A DNA stretch of 64,000 bases, from assembly GCA_903892415.1 (NCBI GenBank), contig CAITIQ010000157.1, positions 1 to 64,000 of the forward strand. The letters run 5' to 3'. The notes under the pieces were generated by a model. It had not been told where the DNA came from. It made no database searches and saw only the letters and a list, made by a program, of their open reading frames with translations. Below, piece after piece: positions 9,155 through 18,035 of the stretch. A program made the translations under genes and the position numbers. The stretch comes from an uncultured delta proteobacterium (GTDB taxonomy: Bacteria; Myxococcota_A; Polyangia; Polyangiales; Polyangiaceae). Position 1 is the first letter of the stretch. Each line of letters begins with the position of its first letter.

Positions 9155-10273
9155 ATGGCTGATATGACGCTCGAGGAGATTGAAACCAACGCCCAAGCCT
9201 TGGACAAGGCCTATGAAGAAGGCTACTCGGGCAAAGATAGGCACTCAGTCAATCCCGAAGGGTTGGAACAGTTCCTCAAGCAGCTTGATGGCCTCATGGC
9301 TGAACTCGCCAAGATTGGAGCCCTCACCGGCGGAGACCAAGCTCCAGCGGTGCTGCGATCCCTGACGGACCGCAAGTCGCTCTATGAGCGCGAACTGGTG
9401 TTGGTGCGCGCAGCGCGGGCCCTTGGCCCCAACTTCGAGAAGTTCAGCGCGGAGGGCGCGGCGGCCAACTTCGTCTTCGACCGCTACAATCGCAACTTCG
9501 CTGGCCAAGGTCGGGACTCGCGGGATCTGGCATTGCTCAAAGAGCTGGTTGAAGAGCTTCGCCAGATCAAGAAGCGCATGAGCGCAATCGGCGGAAAGAA
9601 TCTGCCCTCCCCGCTGGATAAAGACCTTGAGCTCGTTGAAAACAGCATTGCCCGTTACCAAATCGAGGAGCGCGAGATCCCCAAGGCGCAACTCACCGGC
9701 ACTACCGAAGAGCAGGCGAACCGCTGGGCCTTCCTGGCCAATCAACAGTTTTCGCTTTACCAAACATTTTTCGCTGGTCAATCCCGCGTTTCTCGCCGCC
9801 CGCAGCTCTTGGTTCGGCTCGTGGAGAACCTGAAGCGGTACCGCACGGCCATGTTCGACCTGAAGAGCAAGGGGCTCAAGTCGGCCTCCAACGACGGCAA
9901 CATCGGCATCGTTGATGGTCGGCTCAAAGCCTACGAGCAGGAGCTCGTTGAGATCCGCAGCGTGCGCAAGTCGGTCCCCTTGGCGGAGATCATGGGCGTG
10001 CTCGGTGGCGCTGCCAATGAGCTGTTTCAGGAGTATCGGGACAGCTTCGCCGGCAAAGATCGAACGAGCGTAAACTTGCAGCAACTCGCGGTGTTGCTCG
10101 ACAAGTTGGACGAGCTTCGTCGACAGATGGAGGAGCTCGGTCGAGTCGAGAAGAACGAGAGCAACATCAAAAACCAGGTCATTGTGCGCGAGTACCAGGC
10201 AAGCTGGGTTCGTGAGCACCAGCTCGTTAAAGCCGCCCAACAAGGGGACGGCGCTTCTTTGATTCGGGCGTAG
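9155..10273 (+). CDS. Protein of four tandem ~91-residue helical repeats
   Basis: The whole 372-residue protein is four repeats starting near residues 15, 107, 198 and 289. Each repeat opens with a conserved block, Y-x-x-x-[FY]-[AS]-G-x-x-R-x-S: YEEGYSGKDRHS, YNRNFAGQGRDS, YQTFFAGQSRVS and YRDSFAGKDRTS. A Leu-rich amphipathic helix follows (for example LLKELVEELRQIKKRM), then a less conserved helix ending in E-[LR]-E-L-V-x-[VI]. There is no signal peptide or membrane segment, so it is probably cytoplasmic. I do not recognise the family. It sits alone between the deacetylase and a terminator, hence probably monocistronic. Confidence 0.8.
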   Translation: MADMTLEEIETNAQALDKAYEEGYSGKDRHSVNPEGLEQFLKQLDGLMAELAKIGALTGGDQAPAVLRSLTDRKSLYERELVLVRAARALGPNFEKFSAEGAAANFVFDRYNRNFAGQGRDSRDLALLKELVEELRQIKKRMSAIGGKNLPSPLDKDLELVENSIARYQIEEREIPKAQLTGTTEEQANRWAFLANQQFSLYQTFFAGQSRVSRRPQLLVRLVENLKRYRTAMFDLKSKGLKSASNDGNIGIVDGRLKAYEQELVEIRSVRKSVPLAEIMGVLGGAANELFQEYRDSFAGKDRTSVNLQQLAVLLDKLDELRRQMEELGRVEKNESNIKNQVIVREYQASWVREHQLVKAAQQGDGASLIRA

Positions 10274-10298
10274 TTGGGTCCAACCCAATCCTGGTCTG

Positions 10299-10330
10299 GG
10301 GCCTGCAGCCACTTCGGCTGCGGGCCTTTT
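10299..10330 (+). terminator. Rho-independent terminator after the four-repeat gene
   Basis: A G+C-rich hairpin of about 11 base pairs (GGCCTGCAGCC, five-base loop ACTTC, GGCTGCGGGCC) followed by TTTT, 26 bases beyond the stop codon. Confidence 0.8.
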
Positions 10331-10354
10331 GGCTTCGAAGCTTGGAGCGGCGAC

Positions 10355-10624
10355 CTACGCAGCACTTTCACGCTTCGCTTCGGCCCCAGAACGCAGCGCG
10401 GCCTCAAACAGATTTGCGAGGCGTTCGGCCTGATTCTGTTGAGCGCGGTCCAGCGCGGCCAGCAGCTCTTGGCAGTGCTTGACGGTCATCTCGGGGCTCA
10501 TTCGATCCCGACGTCGTCGCGGTGACGGCTCAGTTACAGGCAGCTCGAGAAGCGCTAGTTGGGCGGTCTGCGTCTTGTGCATGCAGACGATTTGAAACCA
10601 AAGTCGCCCGGCGAGAAGTGCCAT
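10355..10624 (-). CDS. Small hypothetical protein, 89 residues
   Basis: An open frame with a hydrophobic N-terminus (MALLAGRLWFQIVCMH), a basic RRRR stretch and a C-terminal helix predicted from VKHCQELLAALDRAQQNQ. I do not recognise it. It lies in the gap between the four-repeat gene and a lipoprotein gene, faces the former, and has a 12-base palindrome just upstream of its start. The opposite strand is also open here, so the call is tentative. Confidence 0.4.
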   Translation of the reverse strand: MALLAGRLWFQIVCMHKTQTAQLALLELPVTEPSPRRRRDRMSPEMTVKHCQELLAALDRAQQNQAERLANLFEAALRSGAEAKRESAA

Positions 10625-10628
10625 AAAA

Positions 10629-10640
10629 TGTCCTAGGACA
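10629..10640. promoter_or_regulatory. 12-base palindrome upstream of the small minus-strand gene
   Basis: TGTCCTAGGACA is a perfect palindrome in an A+T-rich setting (aaaa on both sides), 5 bases upstream of a start codon. It could be an operator; there is no further evidence. Confidence 0.3.
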
Positions 10641-10650
10641 AAATACGCCT

Positions 10651-11997
10651 CTACTGCAGCGGGCCTACCACGAGATGAATTGGCAGGTTGGAACCGCCAG
10701 CCGTGAGTAGTTTGCTAGCGACGCCAATACCTGACGTATAGCGGCCGAGGGACACAGCCTCACTATTCAATGCCACGGAAGTCTCCTGAGACGGCAATAG
10801 GTAGTAGCCGCCGTTCCCATCGAGACCGGCGCTACCGCTGGCCGCACCGGCCCAAACTCCCGCTCGCGGATTGACCGCTAAGAACAACTCTTCCCCCGGT
10901 TCGGCGACCCGAACCTCGTACAGCAAGCCGAAGTTACCAGCCAAAGTAACCGGCATACCGTCAACGTAGCTCGTGCCCGAAAGATGGGGGTCAATCGGCT
11001 CATCCCCACCAAGTCGCAATCGTTTGAGTCCCCCCGGAAAACGGGTCATCAGAATGCGGTCCGCAAGCGGGAACGTCCCACGGGTGTGCGTTCCGCTATT
11101 TGGCAGTAGACTCAGGCTTGCGGTCAAGGTCGCCGCATTGGCCGCCTCTGGGACGCTCACGATTGATAGTTTGAGGGCACCTATAACGTTGATTTGAAAG
11201 ATACTGTGAACGAGCTCACCGCTATCGGCTACGAGATCGTCGAGTTCACCGTCGACGACGACGCGAGTCATCGGCGGGACGGTGACCATCGGTTTCCCTG
11301 GGGCATCGAGGAAGTCCCGAGCAACATTCCTCCCAACGTTCAGAAAGTTCGTTGAAGGGGCTGCTAACGCTAGTTTTTCAACAGTGAAGGTTACGGGCAC
11401 GGCCGTCTGATTGAGGGCTACGGCTGTGAACCGTCTCCGCTGGGAGCCGTCGTTGACGTGATAGACGTAAACCCGATAGCGCCCCGTCTCCACTTCATCA
11501 GCGTAGAGAACTCCATCGCTGTCGACGTATTCCGGCTCATCCGAGAATATGAGCGTTGGCCCTGAGTCGGGAACGCAGGTCCGTACTGGCATACAGGTCG
11601 ACTGCGATAGCTCGCTCAAGCCGCTAAGGACCTCGCCTCGAATCGCGCCGTTGACCTCGTTCAGCAACGCTGCGGTGGGCGCTGGGCCGACCCCGTCGCA
11701 GGCAAGGTCCACAGCAAGTTCAAGCGCGCCCGGAGGACAAGGCGGTGGCAGAAGCGAGACGCCACCGCCACTCCCGCCAACACCGCCTGCCCCACCGGTG
11801 GTTGCGCTCCCACCTGCCTCTGCGCCGCCGCCAGCGGTACCGGATCCTCCGCCGCCAATACCGCCTGCGCCGCCTGTCACGGCCTCTCCACCTAGGCCGC
11901 CGCTGCCAGCGGTGCTGCCTCCGCCGCCAGTCGTCGCGTCATCTGCACATGCGGCGAAAGCAAAGCCCAGGACGACCACAGAGAGAGAACGAGCCAT
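10651..11997 (-). CDS. Lipoprotein with Gly-rich linker, unknown C-terminal domain
   Basis: The start MARSLSVVVLGFAFAACAD is a clear lipoprotein signal with the lipobox FAAC. Residues about 22-82 are almost entirely Gly, Ala, Ser and Thr, a linker typical of myxobacterial surface lipoproteins. The remaining ~365 residues are beta-rich, with YRVYVYHVNDGS and repeated short strands but few Cys. No enzyme motif is visible. It is followed downstream by a small unknown gene and preceded at 33 bases by the TIG-repeat gene on the same strand, so the two may be co-transcribed. Function unknown. Confidence 0.75.
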   Translation of the reverse strand: MARSLSVVVLGFAFAACADDATTGGGGSTAGSGGLGGEAVTGGAGGIGGGGSGTAGGGAEAGGSATTGGAGGVGGSGGGVSLLPPPCPPGALELAVDLACDGVGPAPTAALLNEVNGAIRGEVLSGLSELSQSTCMPVRTCVPDSGPTLIFSDEPEYVDSDGVLYADEVETGRYRVYVYHVNDGSQRRRFTAVALNQTAVPVTFTVEKLALAAPSTNFLNVGRNVARDFLDAPGKPMVTVPPMTRVVVDGELDDLVADSGELVHSIFQINVIGALKLSIVSVPEAANAATLTASLSLLPNSGTHTRGTFPLADRILMTRFPGGLKRLRLGGDEPIDPHLSGTSYVDGMPVTLAGNFGLLYEVRVAEPGEELFLAVNPRAGVWAGAASGSAGLDGNGGYYLLPSQETSVALNSEAVSLGRYTSGIGVASKLLTAGGSNLPIHLVVGPLQ

Positions 11998-12029
11998 GTC
12001 AGCAGTATCGCCTGGGCCGGAAGCAATGG

Positions 12030-13832
12030 CTACGAGCGGTAGCGAGCATCAAACTGAAAGGCTCTCTTCATTACGGCTTGCTGGCCATCTGGATTCTTCA
12101 CGACGACATCCACGAGCGCACCATCCTGCCCCCCCGGTGTGAATGCCTCGAGCACACTGCCACTTATGCGCTTAACCTTTTTAGCCTGGTGACCACCGAC
12201 GAGCACGATGGCCCCTTCGACAAAGTTCTTACCTTCAATCGACAGCTCGGTATTTCCCTCGGTAGTACCCTTTGCCGGGCTCACCAACGTGATGACGGGC
12301 GCTGGGACTGCCTCGAACTTGAAGCCCTTGACGGCGACCCCATCGCCGCGATCTGCGGAGCTAACGATGACGTCGACCAGGCCCGCCGCTCGAACGGCTG
12401 GCGTTACGACTTCCATGCGCTGGGGACTCTTTACCGAGACAATCTTGGCCATCTCTGTGCCAAAGCGAACAGAGGCGCCAGTCGGAAAGTCCTCCCCCTC
12501 GAACACCACGCGAGTCCCCCCCGTGGTGGGCCCAGAGCGGGGTTCAAGGCTGGATATCTTGGGCACCTGAGGGCTTATGTACGTGAAGGCTTCCTCGGTG
12601 CGGACCGACACCCCCGCGAGAACGAACTCAACCGCGACCTTGCCCGGCGTCTGTCGCGCTGGAAGCTCGAAATCTAGCAGCTTCTCGCTCACAACCGTAC
12701 GACGCACGGTGAGCTCACCAACACGGACGATGATGTCCTCGCGAAAGTTATCGCCCGAAACACGGATGGTCTTCCCGCCTGTCGTCGGGCCGGAATCAGG
12801 CAGCAAAGCCAACAGTTTCGGCGGAGCCGGCAATGGCTCGTAGCGAAAACCAGCCTGCAACACGGCGCGCCTGCGGTCGGGGTTTTCAATCGAAATGTCG
12901 ACCGTGCCAGGTGCTTCGCGGGGAGGAACCTCGACGTCGACATGCGTCGCGTCCCTGAAATTCACCGTGGCCTCGACGCCGTCCACGAAGGCACGCACGT
13001 TCTTGTGGAAGTCTTTGCCTCGCAACGCGATGAGCTTGCCACCGTTGATCCATGCGTGAGGTGGCTCCACCTCGTCAATTCGAGGCACGAGCGGCTTGTA
13101 GCGAAAGACGCTATCGGACCGGTCCATGAGGCCATCTAGCGTGGTCACTGCGAGCGACCCTTCGAGGGCCGCACCGACAGGAGGAAGAACAAACGTGATT
13201 CGACCGGGCGTCTCGTAGACGCAGTCCGGAGCATGTTCACCGAACAAGCTCACCACGATGCCGGGGGAGAAGTTCTCCCCCTCAAGTACAATCTCGATTC
13301 CGCCCTCAGTTGGTCCCTCGGCGGGGATGGCTCGGTGAATTCTCGGGCCCTCTGCGTAAAACAGAAGGCCCGGCTCGGGCGATCGCTTCCCGCTAGGAGC
13401 CTCAACGACGACGCTTGCTGAGCCGGTGCCCGCTGGGGTGGTGAAACGCAAGGTGAAGGCATCCACGAGCTCGGTGATGCACTCCTCTTCCGCCACTAGC
13501 ACCCGACACCCCGGCACAAAACCAGCACCAAAAATCGTCACTGGCGTTCCCCCTCGCGAGTCGACGCGGAGAGGTTTCATAACGTTTATGTTTGGTGCAG
13601 CAGCCGCGTAGCTCAGTTCAGGCGAGCCCTGGGGCCACGCGTCGTCGGCAGTGACGTCACTCGGCTCATCGGCAAGCTGCTCCTCGACAGACTCGGAACT
13701 GGAGGTCTGCACAGCGAGGGCGTCAGCTGGTTCGGTTGTGGACTGGGTATCCCCAGCACCTGCTTCATCGGGTTTCGTCTCTTCAACCATTCGCCGATAG
13801 GAGAGCAGAGGAATTGGCAAATGCAAAGCCAA
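12030..13832 (-). CDS. Protein with six tandem IPT/TIG domains
   Basis: After an acidic, Thr/Ser/Glu-rich N-terminus of about 80 residues come six IPT/TIG-type beta-sandwich repeats of about 85 residues each. Each has the typical opening: GGTPVTIFGAGF, GPTEGGIEIVLEGENF, INGGKLIALRGKDF, GPTTGGKTIRVSGDNF, GPTTGGTRVVFEGEDF and GTTEGNTELSIEGKNF. TIG domains mediate protein or sugar binding, usually outside the cell. I see no signal peptide, neither from the first Met nor from the second (M-V-E-E-T-K, 14 codons later), which is unusual for such a protein. It may leave the cell by a leaderless route or act inside. Confidence 0.8.
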   Translation of the reverse strand: MALHLPIPLLSYRRMVEETKPDEAGAGDTQSTTEPADALAVQTSSSESVEEQLADEPSDVTADDAWPQGSPELSYAAAAPNINVMKPLRVDSRGGTPVTIFGAGFVPGCRVLVAEEECITELVDAFTLRFTTPAGTGSASVVVEAPSGKRSPEPGLLFYAEGPRIHRAIPAEGPTEGGIEIVLEGENFSPGIVVSLFGEHAPDCVYETPGRITFVLPPVGAALEGSLAVTTLDGLMDRSDSVFRYKPLVPRIDEVEPPHAWINGGKLIALRGKDFHKNVRAFVDGVEATVNFRDATHVDVEVPPREAPGTVDISIENPDRRRAVLQAGFRYEPLPAPPKLLALLPDSGPTTGGKTIRVSGDNFREDIIVRVGELTVRRTVVSEKLLDFELPARQTPGKVAVEFVLAGVSVRTEEAFTYISPQVPKISSLEPRSGPTTGGTRVVFEGEDFPTGASVRFGTEMAKIVSVKSPQRMEVVTPAVRAAGLVDVIVSSADRGDGVAVKGFKFEAVPAPVITLVSPAKGTTEGNTELSIEGKNFVEGAIVLVGGHQAKKVKRISGSVLEAFTPGGQDGALVDVVVKNPDGQQAVMKRAFQFDARYRS

Positions 13833-13842
13833 CCTGGCGATC

Positions 13843-14505
13843 TCAGAGTTTGCGAACCTGTCTTCTTCTGACCAACGCTCGCCGCAGCAGCACGAGAACG
13901 ACGATGCATCCGACTACAACACCAACTCGCCAAGGTGGCTGAGACTTGAGCAGCTCAACCACGGAACCAGAAGCCCACACCGCAATCGCGAGACTTGGAA
14001 CGTAACCCAGCAGAGTGCCGATTGCGTAGCGTGAGAAGGACACTCGCGAGATGCCAAAGAGCGCATGAACAAATGGGTTCATCCAGAACACGATGCGCAG
14101 GAAGAAAGCTGTTGAGAGCCCTCGGGATGCAATTCGCTCGTCGTACTTACGGAGGCGTTCGGGCAGACGAGCTGAAACCCAATCGCGCCCAATGAACCGA
14201 GCGAAGTAGAAGCCCAACGTGGCGCCAAGCATGGCGCCAACCAAACTCAAGCCATAGGCGACTGGCTTAGGCCACACGTACGTTGACGCAAAGATGAGCG
14301 CGACCCCTGGAACACCTGCGGGCTGCAAGAACGCAAACGCTATCAAATAGACGACGTAGCCCCATGGGCCCATCGCTAGCAGCTTGCTTCGCAGAAGTTC
14401 TGGGTCCCCCAAAAGATCAAATAGGCCAGCCGCCCACGCCGCCACCAAGCCCGAAGCGACTGCGACGAGCAGCACTGTGCGCAGCCGATTCACCGACTGG
14501 AACAT
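13843..14505 (-). CDS. TVP38/TMEM64-type (VTT domain) membrane protein
   Basis: The start at M-F-Q-S-V has GGGAG seven bases upstream; a longer frame would run into the divergent serA gene. The protein has about five to six membrane helices and the VTT (DedA/SNARE-associated) motifs: an early FLQPAGVPGVALIFASTYV re-entrant segment, GATLGFYFARFIGRDW, and FFLRIVFWMNPFVHALFGIS with its conserved R and N-P. Family members handle lipid scrambling or small-solute transport; the substrate here is unknown. It lies 10 bases downstream of the TIG gene's start and diverges from serA. Confidence 0.8.
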   Translation of the reverse strand: MFQSVNRLRTVLLVAVASGLVAAWAAGLFDLLGDPELLRSKLLAMGPWGYVVYLIAFAFLQPAGVPGVALIFASTYVWPKPVAYGLSLVGAMLGATLGFYFARFIGRDWVSARLPERLRKYDERIASRGLSTAFFLRIVFWMNPFVHALFGISRVSFSRYAIGTLLGYVPSLAIAVWASGSVVELLKSQPPWRVGVVVGCIVVLVLLRRALVRRRQVRKL

Positions 14506-14586
14506 CGGTGACTCCCGCTGACCCGTCAAGCACACGAGTAAACGTTGTTTGCGAGCGACTTCCTTCCGGTGTATCTCGACCTCAGC

Positions 14587-15810
14587 ATGAGTTCCACTCA
14601 AGGCCCGTTGAAGGCGCTCCTACTTGAAGGCATCCACCCTGGAGCACGGGAGATCTTGGCCGCCGAAGGCATCTCGGTCACAGCCATGGACAAGTCGCCG
14701 CCCGCAGGCGAACTCCCCTCCCTGGTGAGCGGCTTCGATATCCTGGGCATTCGAAGCAAGACCCAAGTAACGAAGGAGGTGTTCGAGGCCACCCCTCGCC
14801 TTCTCGCGGTGGGTTGCTTTTGCATTGGCACCAACCAAGTCCAGCTCGATTTTGCAAATCAGTCTGGCGTGCCGGTGTTCAATGCCCCCCTGTCCAACAC
14901 CCGCAGCGTCGCTGAGCTGATGATCGCCGAGATCATCATGCTCGCGCGGCAGCTTGGGGACCGCTCGCGTGAGGTGCACTCTGGCCGCTGGAACAAGAAG
15001 GCAGTTGGTTGTCGGGAGATCCGGGGAAAGACATTGGGCATCGTGGGTTACGGCCACATTGGGTCGCAGCTGGGCGTGCTAGCTGAGTCAATGGGGCTGC
15101 GCGTCATCTTCTACGACGTCGCGACGAGACTTCCGATGGGCAACAACCGCTCGGTCTCCTCGCTCGAGGAGCTGCTGCGCTCGAGCGACTTCGTGACGTT
15201 GCATGTCCCCGCAACTCCGCAGACTCACCACATGATTGGTGGCTCAGAACTGGCCATGATGAAGCCGGGAGCATCCTTGCTCAATGCGAGTCGTGGCACC
15301 GTGGTAGTGATTGACCAGTTGGCAGCTGCGCTTCGGTCTGGACACATTGGCGGGGCTGCGGTCGACGTCTACCCCGAAGAGCCGGAGGGGAACGGAGAGG
15401 GCTTCACATCAGAGCTGCAGGGGCTGCCGAACGTGATTCTTACTCCCCACATCGGTGGCAGCACAGAGGAAGCGCAGGAGGCGATCGGTCGTGAAGTCGC
15501 TTCCTCCCTTGCTAAGTACATCACGCTCGGGACCACGACAGGAGCCGTCAACTTCCCGGCGATCGAGCATCCGCTCTCACCAGGGAAACACCGCATTGCC
15601 AACATTCATAAGAATGTTCCTGGCGTAATTGGCGGAATAACCCACGTTATCTCGGAGGCCAAAGCCAATATCTTCGCTCAGGTCTTGGCCACGGATAGCA
15701 ATGTTGGTTACCTGATTATGGACCTGGACCAGCAGCTGACGACCGCTGTAAGCGACCAGATCAGCGCGCTTAGCACCTCCATCAAGACCCGCCGGCTTGC
15801 TCAACGCTGA
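14587..15810 (+). CDS. serA: D-3-phosphoglycerate dehydrogenase
   Basis: A 407-residue protein, the length of the E. coli SerA type. The substrate-binding domain includes LGIRSKTQVTKEVF and CFCIGTNQVQLDFA. The Rossmann motif GIVGYGHIGSQLG (about residue 150) binds NAD. NASRGTVV, DVYPEEP and ILTPHIGGSTEEAQ contain the catalytic region (the HIGG His). The last ~75 residues form an ACT domain (NVPGVIGGITHVISEAKANI), the site of serine feedback inhibition. It performs the first step of serine biosynthesis. I start at ATG M-S-S-T-Q, since the longer version adds an unconserved stretch. Confidence 0.93.
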   Translation: MSSTQGPLKALLLEGIHPGAREILAAEGISVTAMDKSPPAGELPSLVSGFDILGIRSKTQVTKEVFEATPRLLAVGCFCIGTNQVQLDFANQSGVPVFNAPLSNTRSVAELMIAEIIMLARQLGDRSREVHSGRWNKKAVGCREIRGKTLGIVGYGHIGSQLGVLAESMGLRVIFYDVATRLPMGNNRSVSSLEELLRSSDFVTLHVPATPQTHHMIGGSELAMMKPGASLLNASRGTVVVIDQLAAALRSGHIGGAAVDVYPEEPEGNGEGFTSELQGLPNVILTPHIGGSTEEAQEAIGREVASSLAKYITLGTTTGAVNFPAIEHPLSPGKHRIANIHKNVPGVIGGITHVISEAKANIFAQVLATDSNVGYLIMDLDQQLTTAVSDQISALSTSIKTRRLAQR

Positions 15811-15816
15811 GCCGGC

Positions 15817-16242
15817 TCAACCCGAAGCATTTCGCATGAAGTCGGCAACCTCGGCGAAGCGCACGTCGAGGTAGGAGCGCACGGGCCCGACGACACCGCA
15901 CCCGTCGAGCGCACGACTCATTGCTCGCAGCCAAGCATCTCGCATGGCCACGTCGACACGCACCTTCGCGTGTCGCATCCTCAACCGTGGGTGGCCATGC
16001 GTCGCAATGTAGTCTTGTGGCCCCCCCAACCAGCCAACCAAAAACAGGGCGAAGCGCTCACGCGACGCCCTGTCCACGCGACCTTGCGCATCACATGAGT
16101 GCAGCTTCGTGAGTTCAGGCTCATGAAGCTCCATCTCATCATAGAACCGTTGCGCCAACGCCTGGACCGGCGCGGTCCCGCCCATTAGCTCGTAAGGAGC
16201 GGCCTCTATCTCAACTGAGTCTTCACCGTGCGTTCGGCTCAT
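15817..16242 (-). CDS. Truncated haemoglobin (group II-like)
   Basis: About 141 residues with the group II truncated-globin pattern: PYELMGGTAPVQALAQRFYDEM, then ERFALFLVGWLGGPQDYIATHGHPRLRMRHAKVRV (proximal His in the GHPRLR...RH segment) and RDAWLRAMSRALD. Such proteins bind oxygen or NO or help detoxify them. I chose the ATG of M-S-R-T-H-G-E; it overlaps the end of the upstream membrane-protein gene by 20 bases, so the two may be co-translated. It converges with serA at a 6-base spacing. Confidence 0.85.
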   Translation of the reverse strand: MSRTHGEDSVEIEAAPYELMGGTAPVQALAQRFYDEMELHEPELTKLHSCDAQGRVDRASRERFALFLVGWLGGPQDYIATHGHPRLRMRHAKVRVDVAMRDAWLRAMSRALDGCGVVGPVRSYLDVRFAEVADFMRNASG

Positions 16243-16591
16243 CGCTCCGAGCGATATAGACTGGTCGAACGCCCCGACCAACGGCAAATAGAATCGCGGC
16301 GCCGAGCACGAGCCCAAATGCAAGGGCAAGATTTGATAGTGATTCACCAGCGCCCACCATCGCGATGGTGCCGTTACCCCCGACCTCGCCGATATGACGG
16401 AAAGTCGCCATCAAGCCCAATACGAAGCCCAATAGGCCCGAAGTGATCGTGGCGACACCTAGCGGCAGGACTATCTCCGAGGCGTTCGATCGAGGTTTGA
16501 GAACCGCGCGCATGACAGCGCCCAACAAACAACAGCCTAGCGCAAGCGTTGGGAACATCCCCCAACCACCATTGATAAAGAACTCTTGCAT
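16223..16591 (-). CDS. Small three-helix membrane protein, MotA/ExbB-like
   Basis: A 122-residue protein with three membrane segments (MFPTLALGCCLLGAVMRAV, VATITSGLLGFVLGLMATF and LALAFGLVLGAAILFAVGR). The Gly-rich middle and the order of helices recall MotA/TolQ/ExbB proton-channel proteins, but it is shorter than any of them, so the link is only suggestive. It precedes and overlaps the truncated haemoglobin gene. Confidence 0.55.
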   Translation of the reverse strand: MQEFFINGGWGMFPTLALGCCLLGAVMRAVLKPRSNASEIVLPLGVATITSGLLGFVLGLMATFRHIGEVGGNGTIAMVGAGESLSNLALAFGLVLGAAILFAVGRGVRPVYIARSDEPNAR

Positions 16592-16649
16592 GCAACCCTC
16601 CGTGGTTGAGGAGGGACATTGCCTCTAGCGAAGAGTTCCGCGGAAACGC

Positions 16650-18035
16650 TCAGGCGTCGAAGATCTTCCCAGGATTCAAGATCCCGTTGGGGTCCAGCGC
16701 TCGCTTTAGCAGTCGCATCGTCGCGAGCTCTTCACTGCTGCGCGAGAATGAAAGAAAGTCCTTCTTGAGCAAGCCGATCCCATGCTCCGCCGAGATGCTT
16801 CCATCAAACGTGCGGACCAGCGCAAACATGCGTGCATCCAGCTCATGCGTTCGCGCCAGAAACTCTGCCTTGTCCATGGCGTCGGGCTTCATCACATTAA
16901 CGTGAAGGTTGCCATCCCCTATGTGACCAAAAAGGCACACCTCAAAGCCAGGATAGTGCGCTGTGATGGTCTCCTCCAACTGCGCGCAAAAAGCCTCGAG
17001 GTTAGCGACAGGCAGCGCAATATCATTCTTGTGAGGCAACCCTGTAGCACTGAGACTCTCGCTGATACTCTCCCGCAACTCCCATAGCTTGGCATTCTGC
17101 GCGTTGTGCTGACCCATCGTTCCGCCCAGAACGAGTTCCTTCTCGAACAACATCTCCAACCAGCCCATCGACGAAGGGTGTCGCTCGATCTCCATGACCA
17201 CGTAAGCGGCAGCGGGCGTATCGAGAGGGTTATCCACCTTGCGGTGCCGCTGAACGCGCGCAAGGCACTTGTCTGTAAAGAACTCGAACGCTTGCAGCGT
17301 AAACGGAGCCTCGCAGGCGCTTCGAAACAACCTGAGCACGTCCGGGATCCCGCTCACCGAAAAGAGAAATACCTCACACTCTTCAGGCAGGCGGGTGAGC
17401 TTGAGTGTCGCTTGGGTAATGACACCGAGCGTGCCCTCACTACCAATGAACAGCTGCCTGAGATCCGGTCCCGTATTGTTCTTCTCGAGCGCACGCCCCA
17501 TGGCTAACTGAGAGCCATCCGCGAGCACCACGTTGAGGCCTAATACCCAGTTGCGGGTGAGGCCGTAGCGAATGACCTTTATACCGCCAGCATTGGTAGC
17601 AATGTTTCCACCAATCTGACTCGAGCCTTTGGAGGCGAAATCAACGGGCCAGGTCAGCCCCTCCTTTGCGCAGTGTTCGTGCACCGCCTGGGTTACCGCC
17701 CCGGCCTCCACCGTGACCGATGCCCCTAGCTTGTCCACTGGCCCCAGACGGTTCATTCGGCCAAGGGACAGGACGACCTCGCGATCTTTTGCGACTGCTC
17801 CGCCCGCTAGCCCCGTTCTGCCACCAGAGGGGACAACCGCTCTTCCTGCGGAGTTGCACAGCTTTAGAACGGCAGAAACCTCGTCGTTCGTCTTCGGCCT
17901 GACGATGGCCAGCGGGTTTGGCGCAAAGACTTTGGTCCAATCTCTACCAAACTCGGCCTTGTCCGATTCATCGACGGATAAACCGTCTTTTCCGACGACA
18001 GCCTCTATTGCGCCCAGTAGGTCGCTTTCTTTCAT
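16650..18035 (-). CDS. FAD-linked oxidase of the GlcD/D-2-hydroxyacid dehydrogenase type
   Basis: The N-terminal FAD-binding domain has PSGGRTGLAGGAV, SSQIGGNIATNAGGIKVIRYG and FIGSEGTLGVIT. The C-terminal FAD-oxidase domain has FGHIGDGNLHVNV and SAEHGIGLLKK, metal- and substrate-binding motifs of D-2-hydroxyglutarate, D-lactate and glycolate dehydrogenases. The 461-residue length fits. It oxidises a 2-hydroxyacid to a 2-oxoacid. Its ATG overlaps the stop of the DUF1552 gene by four bases, so it belongs to the same operon, an unusual partnership. Exact substrate not decidable here. Confidence 0.88.
   Translation of the reverse strand: MKESDLLGAIEAVVGKDGLSVDESDKAEFGRDWTKVFAPNPLAIVRPKTNDEVSAVLKLCNSAGRAVVPSGGRTGLAGGAVAKDREVVLSLGRMNRLGPVDKLGASVTVEAGAVTQAVHEHCAKEGLTWPVDFASKGSSQIGGNIATNAGGIKVIRYGLTRNWVLGLNVVLADGSQLAMGRALEKNNTGPDLRQLFIGSEGTLGVITQATLKLTRLPEECEVFLFSVSGIPDVLRLFRSACEAPFTLQAFEFFTDKCLARVQRHRKVDNPLDTPAAAYVVMEIERHPSSMGWLEMLFEKELVLGGTMGQHNAQNAKLWELRESISESLSATGLPHKNDIALPVANLEAFCAQLEETITAHYPGFEVCLFGHIGDGNLHVNVMKPDAMDKAEFLARTHELDARMFALVRTFDGSISAEHGIGLLKKDFLSFSRSSEELATMRLLKRALDPNGILNPGKIFDA

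Noticed and set aside
9245..10312. Long open frame on the minus strand (355 codons) opposite the four-repeat gene
   Set aside because: The plus strand shows a clear internal repeat pattern at the protein level, a terminator fits its end, and the minus product is only the shadow.
11745..12677. Plus-strand open frame of about 310 codons across the lipoprotein and TIG genes
   Set aside because: It spans two well-supported minus-strand genes and gives an Arg-rich product typical of antisense frames in G+C-rich DNA.
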